Source of the DNA: a virus
Strand: one strand, 5' to 3'
Length of the DNA stretch: 64,000 nucleotides
Virus record (IMG/VR): IMGVR_UViG_3300030098_004409
Coordinates: 46,289-110,288 of that record
Made by a program: the position numbers and the translations under genes. Positions within the stretch are counted from its first letter, which is position 1. Each line of letters opens with the position of its first letter. The notes beneath the pieces were generated by a model. The model saw nothing but the letters and a program-made list of their open reading frames with translations, searched no databases and was not told where the DNA came from. Shown here piece by piece: positions 8,477 to 16,718 of this stretch.

Positions 8477-8539
8477 AAAATTTTAAATAAGGAAACTAAA
8501 TAAATGAAAAAAAATATCAAGTATGGAGTCTGGCATTAA
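8477..8539 (+). pseudogene. Gene-end remnant plus 11-residue leftover ORF
   Basis: The only real gap in the left operon. Codons 8477-8503 read KILNKETK and stop, a near copy of the end of the exostosin-like gene at 7880-7906. An ATG follows directly at 8504 and reads MKKNIKYGVWH before TAA at 8537-8539. The pair looks like the last codons of one lost gene joined to the first codons of another. Neither piece is likely to be functional. The next gene has its own AAAGGGG ribosome site at 8541-8547. Confidence 0.5.
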
Positions 8540-8555
8540 TTAAAGGGGTTTATTG

Positions 8556-9470
8556 ATGAAATTAGTATATATAACAAATGAAGATCCAAATTCTCAGTGT
8601 GACTATCAAGAGGTTTCTATGTTGCACGGACTTAGAGAAGTTCTGGGCGACGACTGCATTGATTTTCCACGCAAGAAAATAATGTACGGAGATTTCTCCG
8701 AGTCTCCCAAAAATGAGCTTCACGGATGGGGATTTAGTTTATTGACAGAGCCAATAGCAGAGGTAGAAAATCGTGAGCTGAAAGACATTGACTTTGTGCT
8801 GTATGGAGTAACTGACGCATATGGTGTTAAGAACAACCCCGTAATAGATCGACTAGCAAAGCATGGCGTTTGGTATTTAGATGGCCATGACCATAGTAAT
8901 ATAACCAGAACTCCATGTTTTAAAAGAGAGCTTTACAGGTTCGGGTGGCTTGAAGAAGATCAAAACGTTTTTCCTACAGGTTTTGGCATACCTGAGCATA
9001 GAATTATACCTCTTAACTTTGACAACAAAACACAGCTTATACAGAAAACAGCGCCTCCTTATGCCGCCTTTGGCCCACAAATACTAGGTCCGGCAGCTAG
9101 ACAATTATACGTATTTAATAATGAAGAAGAGTATTATCAAGATATGCATAGGTCTTTCTTTGGTTTGACCTGTATGAAAGGTGGATGGGATTCACTTAGG
9201 CATTATGAAATATTAGCTAGTGGTGCATGTCTTCTATTTAGAGACTATGATAGGAAACCAAAACCATGTGCCCCACAAGAGCTACCCTGTTTTTCTTATA
9301 ATAGCATGCAGGATTTAGAAAGTCTATTCAACCGTCTTATAGTAGACGATAAGCCAACACAGGAGTATATAGAGATGGTGTGCGCACAAAGAGAATGGCT
9401 CTGGACTTGCGGTACAACAAAAGCTAGAGCGATTAAACTATTGGAGGTTTTAAATGAGCAAATATCATGA
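8556..9470 (+). CDS. Putative GT-B glycosyltransferase
   Basis: A 304-residue protein starting MKLVYITNEDPNSQCDYQE. The C-terminal half has FFGLTCMKGGWDSLRHYEILASGACLLF, where the RHYEILASG segment corresponds to the RxxExLxxG donor-binding helix of GT-B enzymes of the Glyco_trans_1_2 and exostosin groups. The end, GTTKARAIKLLEVL, also resembles those families. ATG at 8556 is preferred over TTG at 8553 for its spacing from AAAGGGG at 8541-8547. It overlaps the next gene by 17 bases. Donor and acceptor unknown. Confidence 0.68.
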   Translation: MKLVYITNEDPNSQCDYQEVSMLHGLREVLGDDCIDFPRKKIMYGDFSESPKNELHGWGFSLLTEPIAEVENRELKDIDFVLYGVTDAYGVKNNPVIDRLAKHGVWYLDGHDHSNITRTPCFKRELYRFGWLEEDQNVFPTGFGIPEHRIIPLNFDNKTQLIQKTAPPYAAFGPQILGPAARQLYVFNNEEEYYQDMHRSFFGLTCMKGGWDSLRHYEILASGACLLFRDYDRKPKPCAPQELPCFSYNSMQDLESLFNRLIVDDKPTQEYIEMVCAQREWLWTCGTTKARAIKLLEVLNEQIS

Positions 9471-10227
9471 TTTTTTACCCGACAACAACCTAGAAAAGAA
9501 ATACTTTTCTGAAATAGCCAGCCATATAGAATCGGACGTTACTATTGTCTCGAAGAATTTTGGAGATCCAATGCCAGATGTTCCCGGCGATAAGATTATA
9601 TTTATGAACGCCGATGAGCAGTATCGCACTCCCGAGGAAGTAAATGATCCAAGCGTAAAGTTAATATTCAAACAGTACTGCAGAGAAGGGCAACATGAAA
9701 AACTCAGACCGTTACCTCTTGGCCCCTCTAAAGACTTTAACTACACGCCGAACTCTTTTGATGATAGAACTTACGATGTTACATTTGTGGGTCAGATCGC
9801 GCAGAATAGAGCTATGTTCTTTGCTGAAATATATGATTTCCTGTCTGATCATAGCGTAAATTCTTTCTTCGGTTTGTATCAGGGTTTTAATAAAGGGCTT
9901 GATATGGAATCCTACTCAAAAGTGTTATCAAATACAAAGATTGCTATCTGTCCTCACGGCAGCGCCAGTCCAGAAACATTTAGATTTTTTGAGGCCATGT
10001 CTGCGGGATGTGTTGTTATTTGTGCTCAACAGCCAGATAATTGGATATATAGAAACGCTCCGTATAACACTATAGCTAGGGGGAATGTTTACAGCACTGT
10101 CAAGACATTGCTTTCTAATCCAGCTGCGCTAAGGCTGTTGTCGGATAAGTCAAAAGAATACCATAACAGTAGATTAACTGCATCACCAGTCGCTCAGTAT
10201 GTTAGCGATCAATTAGGGAGTATATAA
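9454..10227 (+). CDS. Exostosin-like glycosyltransferase
   Basis: A 257-residue protein. YDVTFVGQIAQNR (about 108-120) begins the second Rossmann domain and KIAICPHGSASPETFRFFEAM then SAGCVVI is the conserved donor-binding block of GT47/exostosin-like enzymes. Glu in RFFEAM and the preceding CPHG are the expected residues. It is a paralogue in architecture of the protein at 7091-7906 but is clearly diverged. GGAGG just upstream supports the ATG at 9454. It ends TAATG, sharing one base with the next start. Confidence 0.75.
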   Translation: MSKYHDFLPDNNLEKKYFSEIASHIESDVTIVSKNFGDPMPDVPGDKIIFMNADEQYRTPEEVNDPSVKLIFKQYCREGQHEKLRPLPLGPSKDFNYTPNSFDDRTYDVTFVGQIAQNRAMFFAEIYDFLSDHSVNSFFGLYQGFNKGLDMESYSKVLSNTKIAICPHGSASPETFRFFEAMSAGCVVICAQQPDNWIYRNAPYNTIARGNVYSTVKTLLSNPAALRLLSDKSKEYHNSRLTASPVAQYVSDQLGSI

Positions 10228-11018
10228 TGTTTAGTCGAAACCCACACTATCCATCACCGAAATACATAGAGAAAGATATCACAATATGTCTTCATGCGGG
10301 TTCTGATCCAGAAGTCGTTAAGAGCCAAGTTGAACTTCTAAAACCTCTAGAAGAAGAGTTTAACGTACATTGGAACAAAAGAATTGATCGTCGCCCAGCG
10401 GCATATGACTCCTATTCGGAACTAGTTAACGAAGCGGTCGCAACATCTCCAACAGAGACAGTAATTCTTGTCAATGACCGAGTTGTGCCAGAGCCTAGAG
10501 AAGTACGTTTTATGCTGCAATTACTCCACAGAGGATATGCTGTGGCAGGACAGTGGAACGTAGCATTTATGGCTTTAACTAAAGAAGTGTTTAGAAAAAT
10601 AGGCTGGTTCGACGAAAGGTTTTACGGCGGAGGATGTGAAGACGATGACTTTGCTCTACGACTAAGGCTGGCAAACTTGGCTTATTTTGAGGCTTTGTCA
10701 TGCGAATATGATCAGACTTGGAAAAGCCCTTTGCTCAAAAAGGATGGGGCTAAGTGCGCGATATCTGGCCCATACTTTCATAGAAAGTGGACACAAACGC
10801 CGAACGAAATACGTAGAGTTATTCCAGAGGAAAGTTATCCCAAATGGGACGCTATAGTTGGCGAAGCTCGACCAGACATAAGTAGCCAGTGGTTAGATTG
10901 GTCTCATTCAATTATCGGGATGGATTTTGGTCGGAGAGAGACAGATGGAGACTCAAGGACTTATCACTTTATGTTGGATGATTATAAGACAGAGTACAGG
11001 AAAGTTACTAGTGTATGA
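10227..11018 (+). CDS. GT2-like glycosyltransferase with C-terminal GGGCEDDDF
   Basis: A 263-residue protein with a GT-A core of rhamnosyl/galactofuranosyl-transferase type. It has the strand DITICLHAGSD, then NEAVATSPTETVILVNDRV, where VND takes the place of the DxD, and MALTKEVFRKIGWFDERFYGGGCEDDDFALRLR. The GWFDExFxxGxEDxDF pattern is a hallmark of family 2 enzymes and carries the likely catalytic base. The C-terminal 60 residues are unassigned. It overlaps the formyltransferase gene by 4 bases (ATGA). Confidence 0.8.
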   Translation: MFSRNPHYPSPKYIEKDITICLHAGSDPEVVKSQVELLKPLEEEFNVHWNKRIDRRPAAYDSYSELVNEAVATSPTETVILVNDRVVPEPREVRFMLQLLHRGYAVAGQWNVAFMALTKEVFRKIGWFDERFYGGGCEDDDFALRLRLANLAYFEALSCEYDQTWKSPLLKKDGAKCAISGPYFHRKWTQTPNEIRRVIPEESYPKWDAIVGEARPDISSQWLDWSHSIIGMDFGRRETDGDSRTYHFMLDDYKTEYRKVTSV

Positions 11019-11650
11019 AAATACTTTTTTGTGGATATAGAACATGGTCTATCAGGGCCTATGATATTTTAGGTAGAGTGTTTGATCTTGCCTCTAGCCC
11101 GCAAGAGCTAGAAGAAAAAACCTCTAAAGCTCATTATGATATTATATTCTTTGTGGGATGGAGCTGGATGATAGAGCAGCAACTAATGCAATCTAGCAAG
11201 TGTATATGTATGCATCCTTCGCCATTACCAAAATACAGAGGAGGCTCTCCGATACAAAACCAAATAATAAACGGAGAGAAAGAGAGCGCTGTTACATTTT
11301 TTGTAATGGATGAAAAAATGGATCATGGGAAAATATTGTGGCAGGAGAAACTTTCTTTAGAGGGTGACTTAGCTTCTATATTTCTTGATATGTCGCTATT
11401 AACAAAGGCTGGAATACTACACATACTAAATAATCCTAACGACGAAGGAAAAGAGCAGGACCATAGTCAGGCCACCATATATAAGCGTAGAAAACCAAAA
11501 GATAGCGAAATAAAACCTGAAGATTTTTATGCCTCAACAGCTGAAGAATTATATAATAAGATAAGGTGTTTGCAGGGACCTTACCCAAAGCCATTCATAA
11601 AATGCAGAGATGGTACAATACTATATATAACCGGAGCAAAGTGTGACTAA
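11015..11650 (+). CDS. Sugar N-formyltransferase-like protein
   Basis: A 211-residue member of the formyl-transferase family (methionyl-tRNA formyltransferase-like catalytic domain). It is too short to be the tRNA enzyme and lies among sugar genes. Such enzymes move a formyl group from N10-formyl-tetrahydrofolate to a sugar amine. The active-site loop MHPSPLPKYRGGSP (66-79) and MDEKMDHGKIL (98-108) supply His67 and Asp103 of the triad. The Asn that normally precedes the His by two residues is Cys65. I recall some sugar-formyltransferase-like subfamilies with a substitution there, so activity is possible but not assured. The downstream neighbour is a deacetylase that could provide the free amine. 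Confidence 0.82.
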   Translation: MKILFCGYRTWSIRAYDILGRVFDLASSPQELEEKTSKAHYDIIFFVGWSWMIEQQLMQSSKCICMHPSPLPKYRGGSPIQNQIINGEKESAVTFFVMDEKMDHGKILWQEKLSLEGDLASIFLDMSLLTKAGILHILNNPNDEGKEQDHSQATIYKRRKPKDSEIKPEDFYASTAEELYNKIRCLQGPYPKPFIKCRDGTILYITGAKCD

Positions 11651-12272
11651 GAAGTTAATAATCGCGCCGCATGTTGATGACGATGTGCTTGGGTGTGGTG
11701 GCATAATTGATGACAATACATTTGTACTTTATTGTGGCTTAAATGAGTCTGACTTAATTGACAGACCTTCTATGAGAGTACGTCTTGACGAAGCGGATAA
11801 GGCGGCAGCTTACTTGGGTCATGAGTATCTTCTTCTAGAAAACAAGGTTAATAATTATATTATCCCGGACTTAATATCTCCTATAGAAAAAACTATAAAT
11901 GATATAAAACCGGAAGAGATATATATCCCATATCCGTCTTATAACCAAGACCACAGAGTTGCATATGAGGCAGCTTTAGTTGCATTGCGACCTCACGATA
12001 ATAACTTCTTTGTAAAGAAGGTGTTCGCTTATGAGCAACCTCATGTTTTCTTGTGGGACAACTCGCATCAAATTGACTCGGCATTTAAGCCAAATTACTA
12101 TAAGCCGATTGATGTAAAAAGAAAAATCAAAGCTTATGAACTTATGGAGACACAGGTGAGAGCGTTTCGTAGCCAAGAAACAATAAAGTCTATGGCTCAA
12201 CTTAGGGGCGCTCAGTCAAACTTAGACTACGCAGAAGCGTTTCAAATTTTAAGATACGTGGAGGAAAAATGA
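11643..12272 (+). CDS. PIG-L/LmbE-family zinc deacetylase
   Basis: A 209-residue PIG-L deacetylase, the family that removes acetyl groups from N-acetylglucosamine-type sugars. APHVDDDVLGCGG (8-20) provides His10 and Asp13 as zinc ligands and Asp12 as the general base. YNQDHRVAYEAA (100-111) gives the third ligand, His104. The start is GTG at 11643, preceded by GGAG at 11634-11637; no ATG lies nearby. Its 8-base overlap with the formyltransferase gene suggests a paired reaction, deacetylation followed by N-formylation (inference). Confidence 0.88.
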   Translation: MTKKLIIAPHVDDDVLGCGGIIDDNTFVLYCGLNESDLIDRPSMRVRLDEADKAAAYLGHEYLLLENKVNNYIIPDLISPIEKTINDIKPEEIYIPYPSYNQDHRVAYEAALVALRPHDNNFFVKKVFAYEQPHVFLWDNSHQIDSAFKPNYYKPIDVKRKIKAYELMETQVRAFRSQETIKSMAQLRGAQSNLDYAEAFQILRYVEEK

Positions 12273-13234
12273 ACAATATACTAATTACAGGCGGACTTGG
12301 ATTTATAGGCGCACACTGTATAGAAAAATGGTCAGAAGAGGAGTGGTCTGTATATGTAATAGACAATTTGTCTTCTAACACTATAACTGCGGAGCATCCG
12401 ATAGCTCAAAATGTCACGTTTATAGAAGCAGACGTAATTGATATCGACTGGGAAGAGTTGCCAAAATTTGACTTGGTTTTACATCTTGCCTCTCCTGTTG
12501 GGCCAGTTGGTGTCCTTAAGCACTCTGGTGTTATGGCTGACATTATACTTAAGGATATATACTCAGTAATCGAGGGCGCAAAACATAATGACTGCCCACT
12601 TGTATTTGTCTCTACTTCGGAGATATATGGACATAGAGACTCTAAAACTTATTTGTCAGAAGTTGGTGACAAAGTTCTAAAGGGTGAGTTTACCGTTCGT
12701 AATGAATATGCAATAGCGAAGCTTTTGTCTGAGATTGTGCTTTCCAACTGCGCTAAAATAAACAAAGATTTTAAGTACCAAATCATTCGCCCATTTAATG
12801 TGACCGGCGCGCATCAGCTTCCAGACGGAGGTTTTGTTCTTCCTAGATTTGTAAAGCAGGCGCTAGATGGAGAAGATATTACTGTATACTATAGCGGCGA
12901 ACAGATCAGAGCTTTCACTTGGGTCAAGGATATCGTAGAGGGTATATACTTAACATCAACTGCCCCAGATGAACTATGGAACGAAGAGTGGAACATTGGC
13001 AACGAGAAAAATGAAGAGAGTATTCTTTATCTTGCAAAAAGAGTAAAAGCTCTTACAGGTTCTCAATCTAGAATAGCTCATGTAGACCCCGTAGCGCTTC
13101 ATGGGAAGCTGTTTTCAGAAGCCCCTGAAAAGATACCAGACGCATCTAAGATCAAGCAGAAGCTAGGCTGGAAGCCCACAAAGGGGATAGATGACGTTAT
13201 CAAAGAAGTGGTAGAATTTTGGAGTAACCAATGA
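12269..13234 (+). CDS. NAD-dependent sugar epimerase/dehydratase (extended SDR)
   Basis: A 321-residue extended SDR acting on a nucleotide sugar. ILITGGLGFIGAH (4-16) binds NAD; DNLSSN is the cofactor ribose region; VFVSTSEIYG and NEYAIAKLLSE provide the catalytic Ser/Thr and Tyr-x-x-x-Lys; RPFNVTGAHQ and a C-terminal substrate domain follow. It is distinct from the fucose synthase at 3840. It resembles UDP-glucuronate decarboxylase or UDP-glucose 4-epimerase-type enzymes, but the specificity cannot be set. GGAGG lies before the ATG at 12269 and the gene overlaps both neighbours by 4 bases. Confidence 0.88.
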   Translation: MNNILITGGLGFIGAHCIEKWSEEEWSVYVIDNLSSNTITAEHPIAQNVTFIEADVIDIDWEELPKFDLVLHLASPVGPVGVLKHSGVMADIILKDIYSVIEGAKHNDCPLVFVSTSEIYGHRDSKTYLSEVGDKVLKGEFTVRNEYAIAKLLSEIVLSNCAKINKDFKYQIIRPFNVTGAHQLPDGGFVLPRFVKQALDGEDITVYYSGEQIRAFTWVKDIVEGIYLTSTAPDELWNEEWNIGNEKNEESILYLAKRVKALTGSQSRIAHVDPVALHGKLFSEAPEKIPDASKIKQKLGWKPTKGIDDVIKEVVEFWSNQ

Positions 13235-13920
13235 ATATTATAGAGCAGATATATTATAATGATGTCAAGCTACATCCTTCTTATTTTGAGAAGTATAGAA
13301 AAGTTCCTAAGTATCCGGGACAAAGAGAGTCTGGCGGGTGGAATAAGCACAGTGGATGGAGAGGGCATGACTTTCCTAGAGTGTGGTGTATACTAGACTT
13401 CATTGAGTGGACAAGTCAAATTGAATTATCTGGGCATATTGGCGTTACAGACGATGAAGACCCTGAGCTAGAGTTTGTAGAGAATAGATTCTCCAAAAAG
13501 ACAGTATTAAGTTATCCTCCGCACGACTTGCATGACGAGATTAAAACAGACGAGGGCTTTGACTTTTTTCTATTTAGCCAGACAATAGAACATTTATATA
13601 ATCCGCATCTGGCTATCCGAAACATTAGAAATGCGATGAAGCCTTCTGGTCTTGTGTTTACAAGTGTGCCAACTATAAATATACCGCACATGACACCAGT
13701 CCACTTTGGTGGCTATACGCCGATGGGCTTAGCTTCAATGTTTATTTTGAGTGGATTCCAAGTTGTTAAAATGGGTCAGTGGGGCAATCATGATTATATC
13801 TCAAAGATTTTTGAAAAGCATACATGGCCTGACTTCTATGAATTAGCGAACGAAAATGGTGAAGTAACTAACGAAGAAAGAAATTGTTGTCAGTGTTGGA
13901 TTTTAGCGAGGGCTATATAA
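13231..13920 (+). CDS. Class I SAM methyltransferase (type 11-like)
   Basis: A 229-residue protein whose second half is a methyltransferase core. FDFFLFSQTIEHLYNPHLAIRN is the strand-4 region with the EHL motif of type 11/12 enzymes, followed by MKPSGLVFTSVPTIN. The SAM-binding glycine loop is replaced by GHIGVTDDEDPE near residues 69-80, unusually acidic and poor in glycine. VHFGGYTPMGLASMFILSGF is the lid region seen in sugar-cluster methyltransferases. It probably methylates a sugar or lipid-linked intermediate. Confidence 0.78.
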   Translation: MNIIEQIYYNDVKLHPSYFEKYRKVPKYPGQRESGGWNKHSGWRGHDFPRVWCILDFIEWTSQIELSGHIGVTDDEDPELEFVENRFSKKTVLSYPPHDLHDEIKTDEGFDFFLFSQTIEHLYNPHLAIRNIRNAMKPSGLVFTSVPTINIPHMTPVHFGGYTPMGLASMFILSGFQVVKMGQWGNHDYISKIFEKHTWPDFYELANENGEVTNEERNCCQCWILARAI

Positions 13921-14711
13921 TGAAGAAGATATTTTTCTGCATGGCAGAGTACCCAGAGCCTAGACAGGGCTTCTTTTTAAAGTATATGTCAAAAGCTAAT
14001 CAGAAATATTCAGACATGCATGGCTTTGAGTACATAGAAATGACAAGCTTGCCCAGAGAAGAAGATGGGGAGTTTTGGAGAAATAATCCTACATGGCTAA
14101 AGCACAAAGTTGTTCATGACTGGATTGAAGAAGGTTTTGTTGAAGACGGAGATATAGTCTCACACATAGACGCTGATATCGCTATTGCCAAGTTTGATAA
14201 GTCATTTGAACCAAGTGAAGGCAAATCCTTTGGTTACGCGATTGATTCCTGCAATACGCATTGCATGGGAGCGTATACAATTAGAGTGAACGATTGGTCT
14301 AGAAATATGTTAAAGAATATGCTTGATGAAGAGTTCTACCAAAGAATGAAACACAACAAATCTCCTGAGCATACAAATCCGATAACAGGACAACCGAACT
14401 GGGAGCTATTTAGAGAACAGGCGTCTTGGTATACAATGTCAGGACTACCTCTCCATAGCTGGATTCCATTTGCGCAACTACCTAACTATGGCTTTCACAT
14501 GAACAAATCTTCCGAAACAATCTACTCGATAGACGAGCTGCTTGAGAATGTAGAAATCTTCCCGACAGAATGGAACGTAACTCATATCCCTGAAGAAGAT
14601 GGAGAGGACAGGTTCTACATAAATCCCACAGTAACAGAAGATACTATACTTAGACACTTTGCTGGCGGAAGAGCATGGAGAGCACACTACTTTACTGGAG
14701 AAGAGCAATGA
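13920..14711 (+). CDS. GT34-like glycosyltransferase
   Basis: A 263-residue protein. ANQKYSDMHGFEYIEMT (about 27-43) followed by WLKHKVVHDWIEEG and DGDIVSHIDADIAI resembles the galactosyl/mannosyl-transferase GMA12/MNN10 (GT34) family, with HIDAD as the metal-binding site. The later YTIRVNDWSRNMLKNML fits the family's acceptor region. The start at 13920 shares one base with the preceding stop (TAATG). Earlier in-frame starts overlap that gene more and lack spacing. Donor and acceptor unknown. Confidence 0.75.
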   Translation: MKKIFFCMAEYPEPRQGFFLKYMSKANQKYSDMHGFEYIEMTSLPREEDGEFWRNNPTWLKHKVVHDWIEEGFVEDGDIVSHIDADIAIAKFDKSFEPSEGKSFGYAIDSCNTHCMGAYTIRVNDWSRNMLKNMLDEEFYQRMKHNKSPEHTNPITGQPNWELFREQASWYTMSGLPLHSWIPFAQLPNYGFHMNKSSETIYSIDELLENVEIFPTEWNVTHIPEEDGEDRFYINPTVTEDTILRHFAGGRAWRAHYFTGEEQ

Positions 14712-15172
14712 AAAAAATAGCCGCTATATTAGACACGTTAGCTGCATCACAAAACTCATTCTATTTAATAAAAGAGTTTAATAAACTGCATAAAAACTAT
14801 GAGTATTCACCCGTGTGTTTTTACAACAATTTAAGTGCCACGCCAGTCAAGACTTTCTTTGCTTGTATGAATGTTTCGTATTACTCATATTTCGACGGAG
14901 TGACAATAGCCACATCTATCGAAACCGCAGATACTATTTTGAAAACAAAGAATAGATCTGAGAAGAAGTTTCTTTACTTATGGGATCTTGAATGGATAAG
15001 AGGATCTATGGATTTTAATTATGTAAATTCTGTGTTATCTGATCCTAATTTGGCTATAATAAGTAGAAGCAATTCGCACAAACAACTAATAGAAAACTAT
15101 TGCAATAAAGAAGTTTCTGGTATTGTTCAAGACTGGAACATGGAGCAGTTGGAGGAAATAATATGGACATAA
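14708..15172 (+). CDS. Conserved small protein, GT-B-like N-terminal fold
   Basis: A 154-residue protein that I do not recognise as a known family. It has alternating strands and helices (KKIAAILDTLAASQNSFYLIKEF; YSPVCFYNN; GVTIATSIETADTIL; KKFLYLWDLEWIRG; LAIISRSNSHKQLIENY), which looks like half of a GT-B glycosyltransferase. No donor-binding half follows. It could be a truncated transferase or a one-domain accessory. ATG at 14708 overlaps the previous stop by 4 bases; it overlaps the endonuclease gene by 10 bases. Confidence 0.6.
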   Translation: MKKIAAILDTLAASQNSFYLIKEFNKLHKNYEYSPVCFYNNLSATPVKTFFACMNVSYYSYFDGVTIATSIETADTILKTKNRSEKKFLYLWDLEWIRGSMDFNYVNSVLSDPNLAIISRSNSHKQLIENYCNKEVSGIVQDWNMEQLEEIIWT

Positions 15173-15933
15173 GTATTATAACCAAAATGTACTTAGATGA
15201 AGGAAAGAGTACACATCAAATAGCTGAAGAGCTTGGGACATATCCCAATAAGATTAGACGGGCTTTGGTCTCAAGTGGTATTGAGCTACGGACAAAAAGC
15301 GAGTCGCATAAAAAAGCCCTGAAAACCGGAAGAGCGAAGCACCCCACAAAAGGCAAGAAAAGAACAGAGGAAGTCAAGGAAAAAATCAGTCGCACTATGG
15401 AGAAACAGTGGGCTGGATTGCCCGAAGCAGAAAAGAAACGTAGGAGCGAAATAGGTAAAGAGTCTTGGGAAAGTAAAAGCGAGTCCGAAAAAATTGAGCT
15501 GCAGCGAAAAGCCGCTCACGCGCTTAGAGAGACAATCATTCATGGTTCAAAGCCAGAGAGGTTATTGTATGATAAGCTAGGAGAAAGCGGAAGAGCTGTT
15601 GAGCTACATAGGAAAGGGCTCATTGAGGGTACTAACTATGAAATGGATTTGTACTTACCAGATATAATGACTGTAATTGAAGTTGATGGACCGCAACATT
15701 TTAAACCAGTTTTTGGAGAAAAGGGGTTGCGAGAATACGTCAAGCATGATATAATTAAGAACGGTATTCTCATTAAAAGAGGGTTCTGTGTAATTAGAGT
15801 AAAATACCTATGCACTTCTTATAGTAGGGCTATAGGTAGAAGGTTGTGGGAAGCTGTAGAGCCTGTTGTAGAACAGATTGAAAACAAGTTTCCTCCGAAG
15901 AGTAAAAGACTTATTGAACTGGAGATTTCTTAA
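15163..15933 (+). CDS. Vsr/DUF559-like PD-(D/E)XK endonuclease, probably homing type
   Basis: A 256-residue nuclease in three parts. Residues 5-40 (ITKMYLDEGKSTHQIAEEL then NKIRRAL) form a resolvase-like helix-turn-helix. Residues 50-120 are highly basic and contain GRAKHPTKGKKRTEEVKEKIS, a NUMOD3-like DNA-binding element typical of phage homing nucleases. Residues 155-215 carry NYEMDLYLPD, IEVDGPQHF and KHDIIKNGILIKRGFCVIRV, the Vsr-type core with Asp162, Glu173/Asp175 and His179 as candidate metal-site residues. It inserts between the glycan genes and the recombinase gene without disturbing them. GGAGGAAAT lies upstream of ATG 15163. A role in DNA repair is the main alternative to homing. 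Confidence 0.78.
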   Translation: MDISIITKMYLDEGKSTHQIAEELGTYPNKIRRALVSSGIELRTKSESHKKALKTGRAKHPTKGKKRTEEVKEKISRTMEKQWAGLPEAEKKRRSEIGKESWESKSESEKIELQRKAAHALRETIIHGSKPERLLYDKLGESGRAVELHRKGLIEGTNYEMDLYLPDIMTVIEVDGPQHFKPVFGEKGLREYVKHDIIKNGILIKRGFCVIRVKYLCTSYSRAIGRRLWEAVEPVVEQIENKFPPKSKRLIELEIS

Positions 15934-16718
15934 TGCAAGACCAAATTGATTTAGAATTGTTTGACGCTGAAAGTATGACCGAAGATGATGTACTTTTAGT
16001 TCCTAAGCAAGAAGAACAAGACCAAAACATTCCTGAGTATGCGTCTCCAGAATGGAACAAATACGTCATGGAGCATTTTAGGTCTGATGAATTAATCGAC
16101 GGAAATCCTATTTGTGCAGGGCTGCGGAGAGTAGCAGGATTGTTACTAGGGGAGATTATAGAATCTGGCCCCGACAAGGTATTCCCAGCCACAGATGGAA
16201 ACGGACCCGGACGAGCCACTGTTGTATATCAAGTGGTAGTGAACTGGATGAATAGCGGCTCAGTTCGGGTTTTTAAGGAAGTTGCCGATGTATGGCATGG
16301 TAACACAGATGATCTATTTTGTGCTCATCCTGTTGCTACTGCTAGCACTCGTGCGGAAGGACGCGCTTTACGTAAAGCTTTAGGTATTAGATGTTTAGCT
16401 GCTGAAGAATTAGCAAGAAAAGACATCGTATCTATTGTCCAGCAAAGCGTAAAAAAGGATAACCCCATCAGCGGAGAATGGGACGAAGCAGCTATGATTA
16501 GCTCTTCACAAATTAATTTTATTGATAATAAATGCAGACAGTTAGATATTAATGTTGTGGAATTTATCAACTCTGGAGAAGGAGCCTATGACTCAATCGA
16601 AGAAGTTGAGAAGAGCAAAGCCTCCGCAATGCTCGGTGTTCTTAACAAATATCAAACTAAGCAAAGCGAGATGCCGGAAGGTATCATGGGTTATAACAAG
16701 AATTGGAGAAATGCGTAA
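15933..16718 (+). CDS. Putative ssDNA-annealing recombination protein
   Basis: A 261-residue protein. After an acidic N-terminal tail (1-40) comes a strand-rich core (YQVVVNWMNSGSVRVFKEVADVW). ATASTRAEGRALRKALGI (134-151) resembles the TRAxGRAL helix of phage Erf/Rad52-like annealing proteins. A linker then leads to a C-terminal helical module (about 190-240; SSSQINFIDNKCRQLDINVVEF then a short loop and MLGVLNKYQ) that often ends such proteins. It would coat ssDNA and pair homologous strands in phage recombination. The downstream zinc-ribbon gene, which shares one base with its stop, supports a DNA-metabolism context. Fold recognition would be needed to settle Erf versus Rad52 versus another ssDNA-binding family. 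Confidence 0.55.
   Translation: MQDQIDLELFDAESMTEDDVLLVPKQEEQDQNIPEYASPEWNKYVMEHFRSDELIDGNPICAGLRRVAGLLLGEIIESGPDKVFPATDGNGPGRATVVYQVVVNWMNSGSVRVFKEVADVWHGNTDDLFCAHPVATASTRAEGRALRKALGIRCLAAEELARKDIVSIVQQSVKKDNPISGEWDEAAMISSSQINFIDNKCRQLDINVVEFINSGEGAYDSIEEVEKSKASAMLGVLNKYQTKQSEMPEGIMGYNKNWRNA

Noticed and set aside
8504-8539. A real 11-residue peptide gene
   Set aside because: It sits in a scar that carries a copy of another gene's end, and its codons look like a truncated N-terminus.
1-14711. Bacterial capsule or O-antigen locus, making the window host DNA
   Set aside because: The cluster is continuous with phage recombination and tail genes, has phage-like overlaps, and lacks Wzx/Wzy flippases, polymerases or any membrane proteins.
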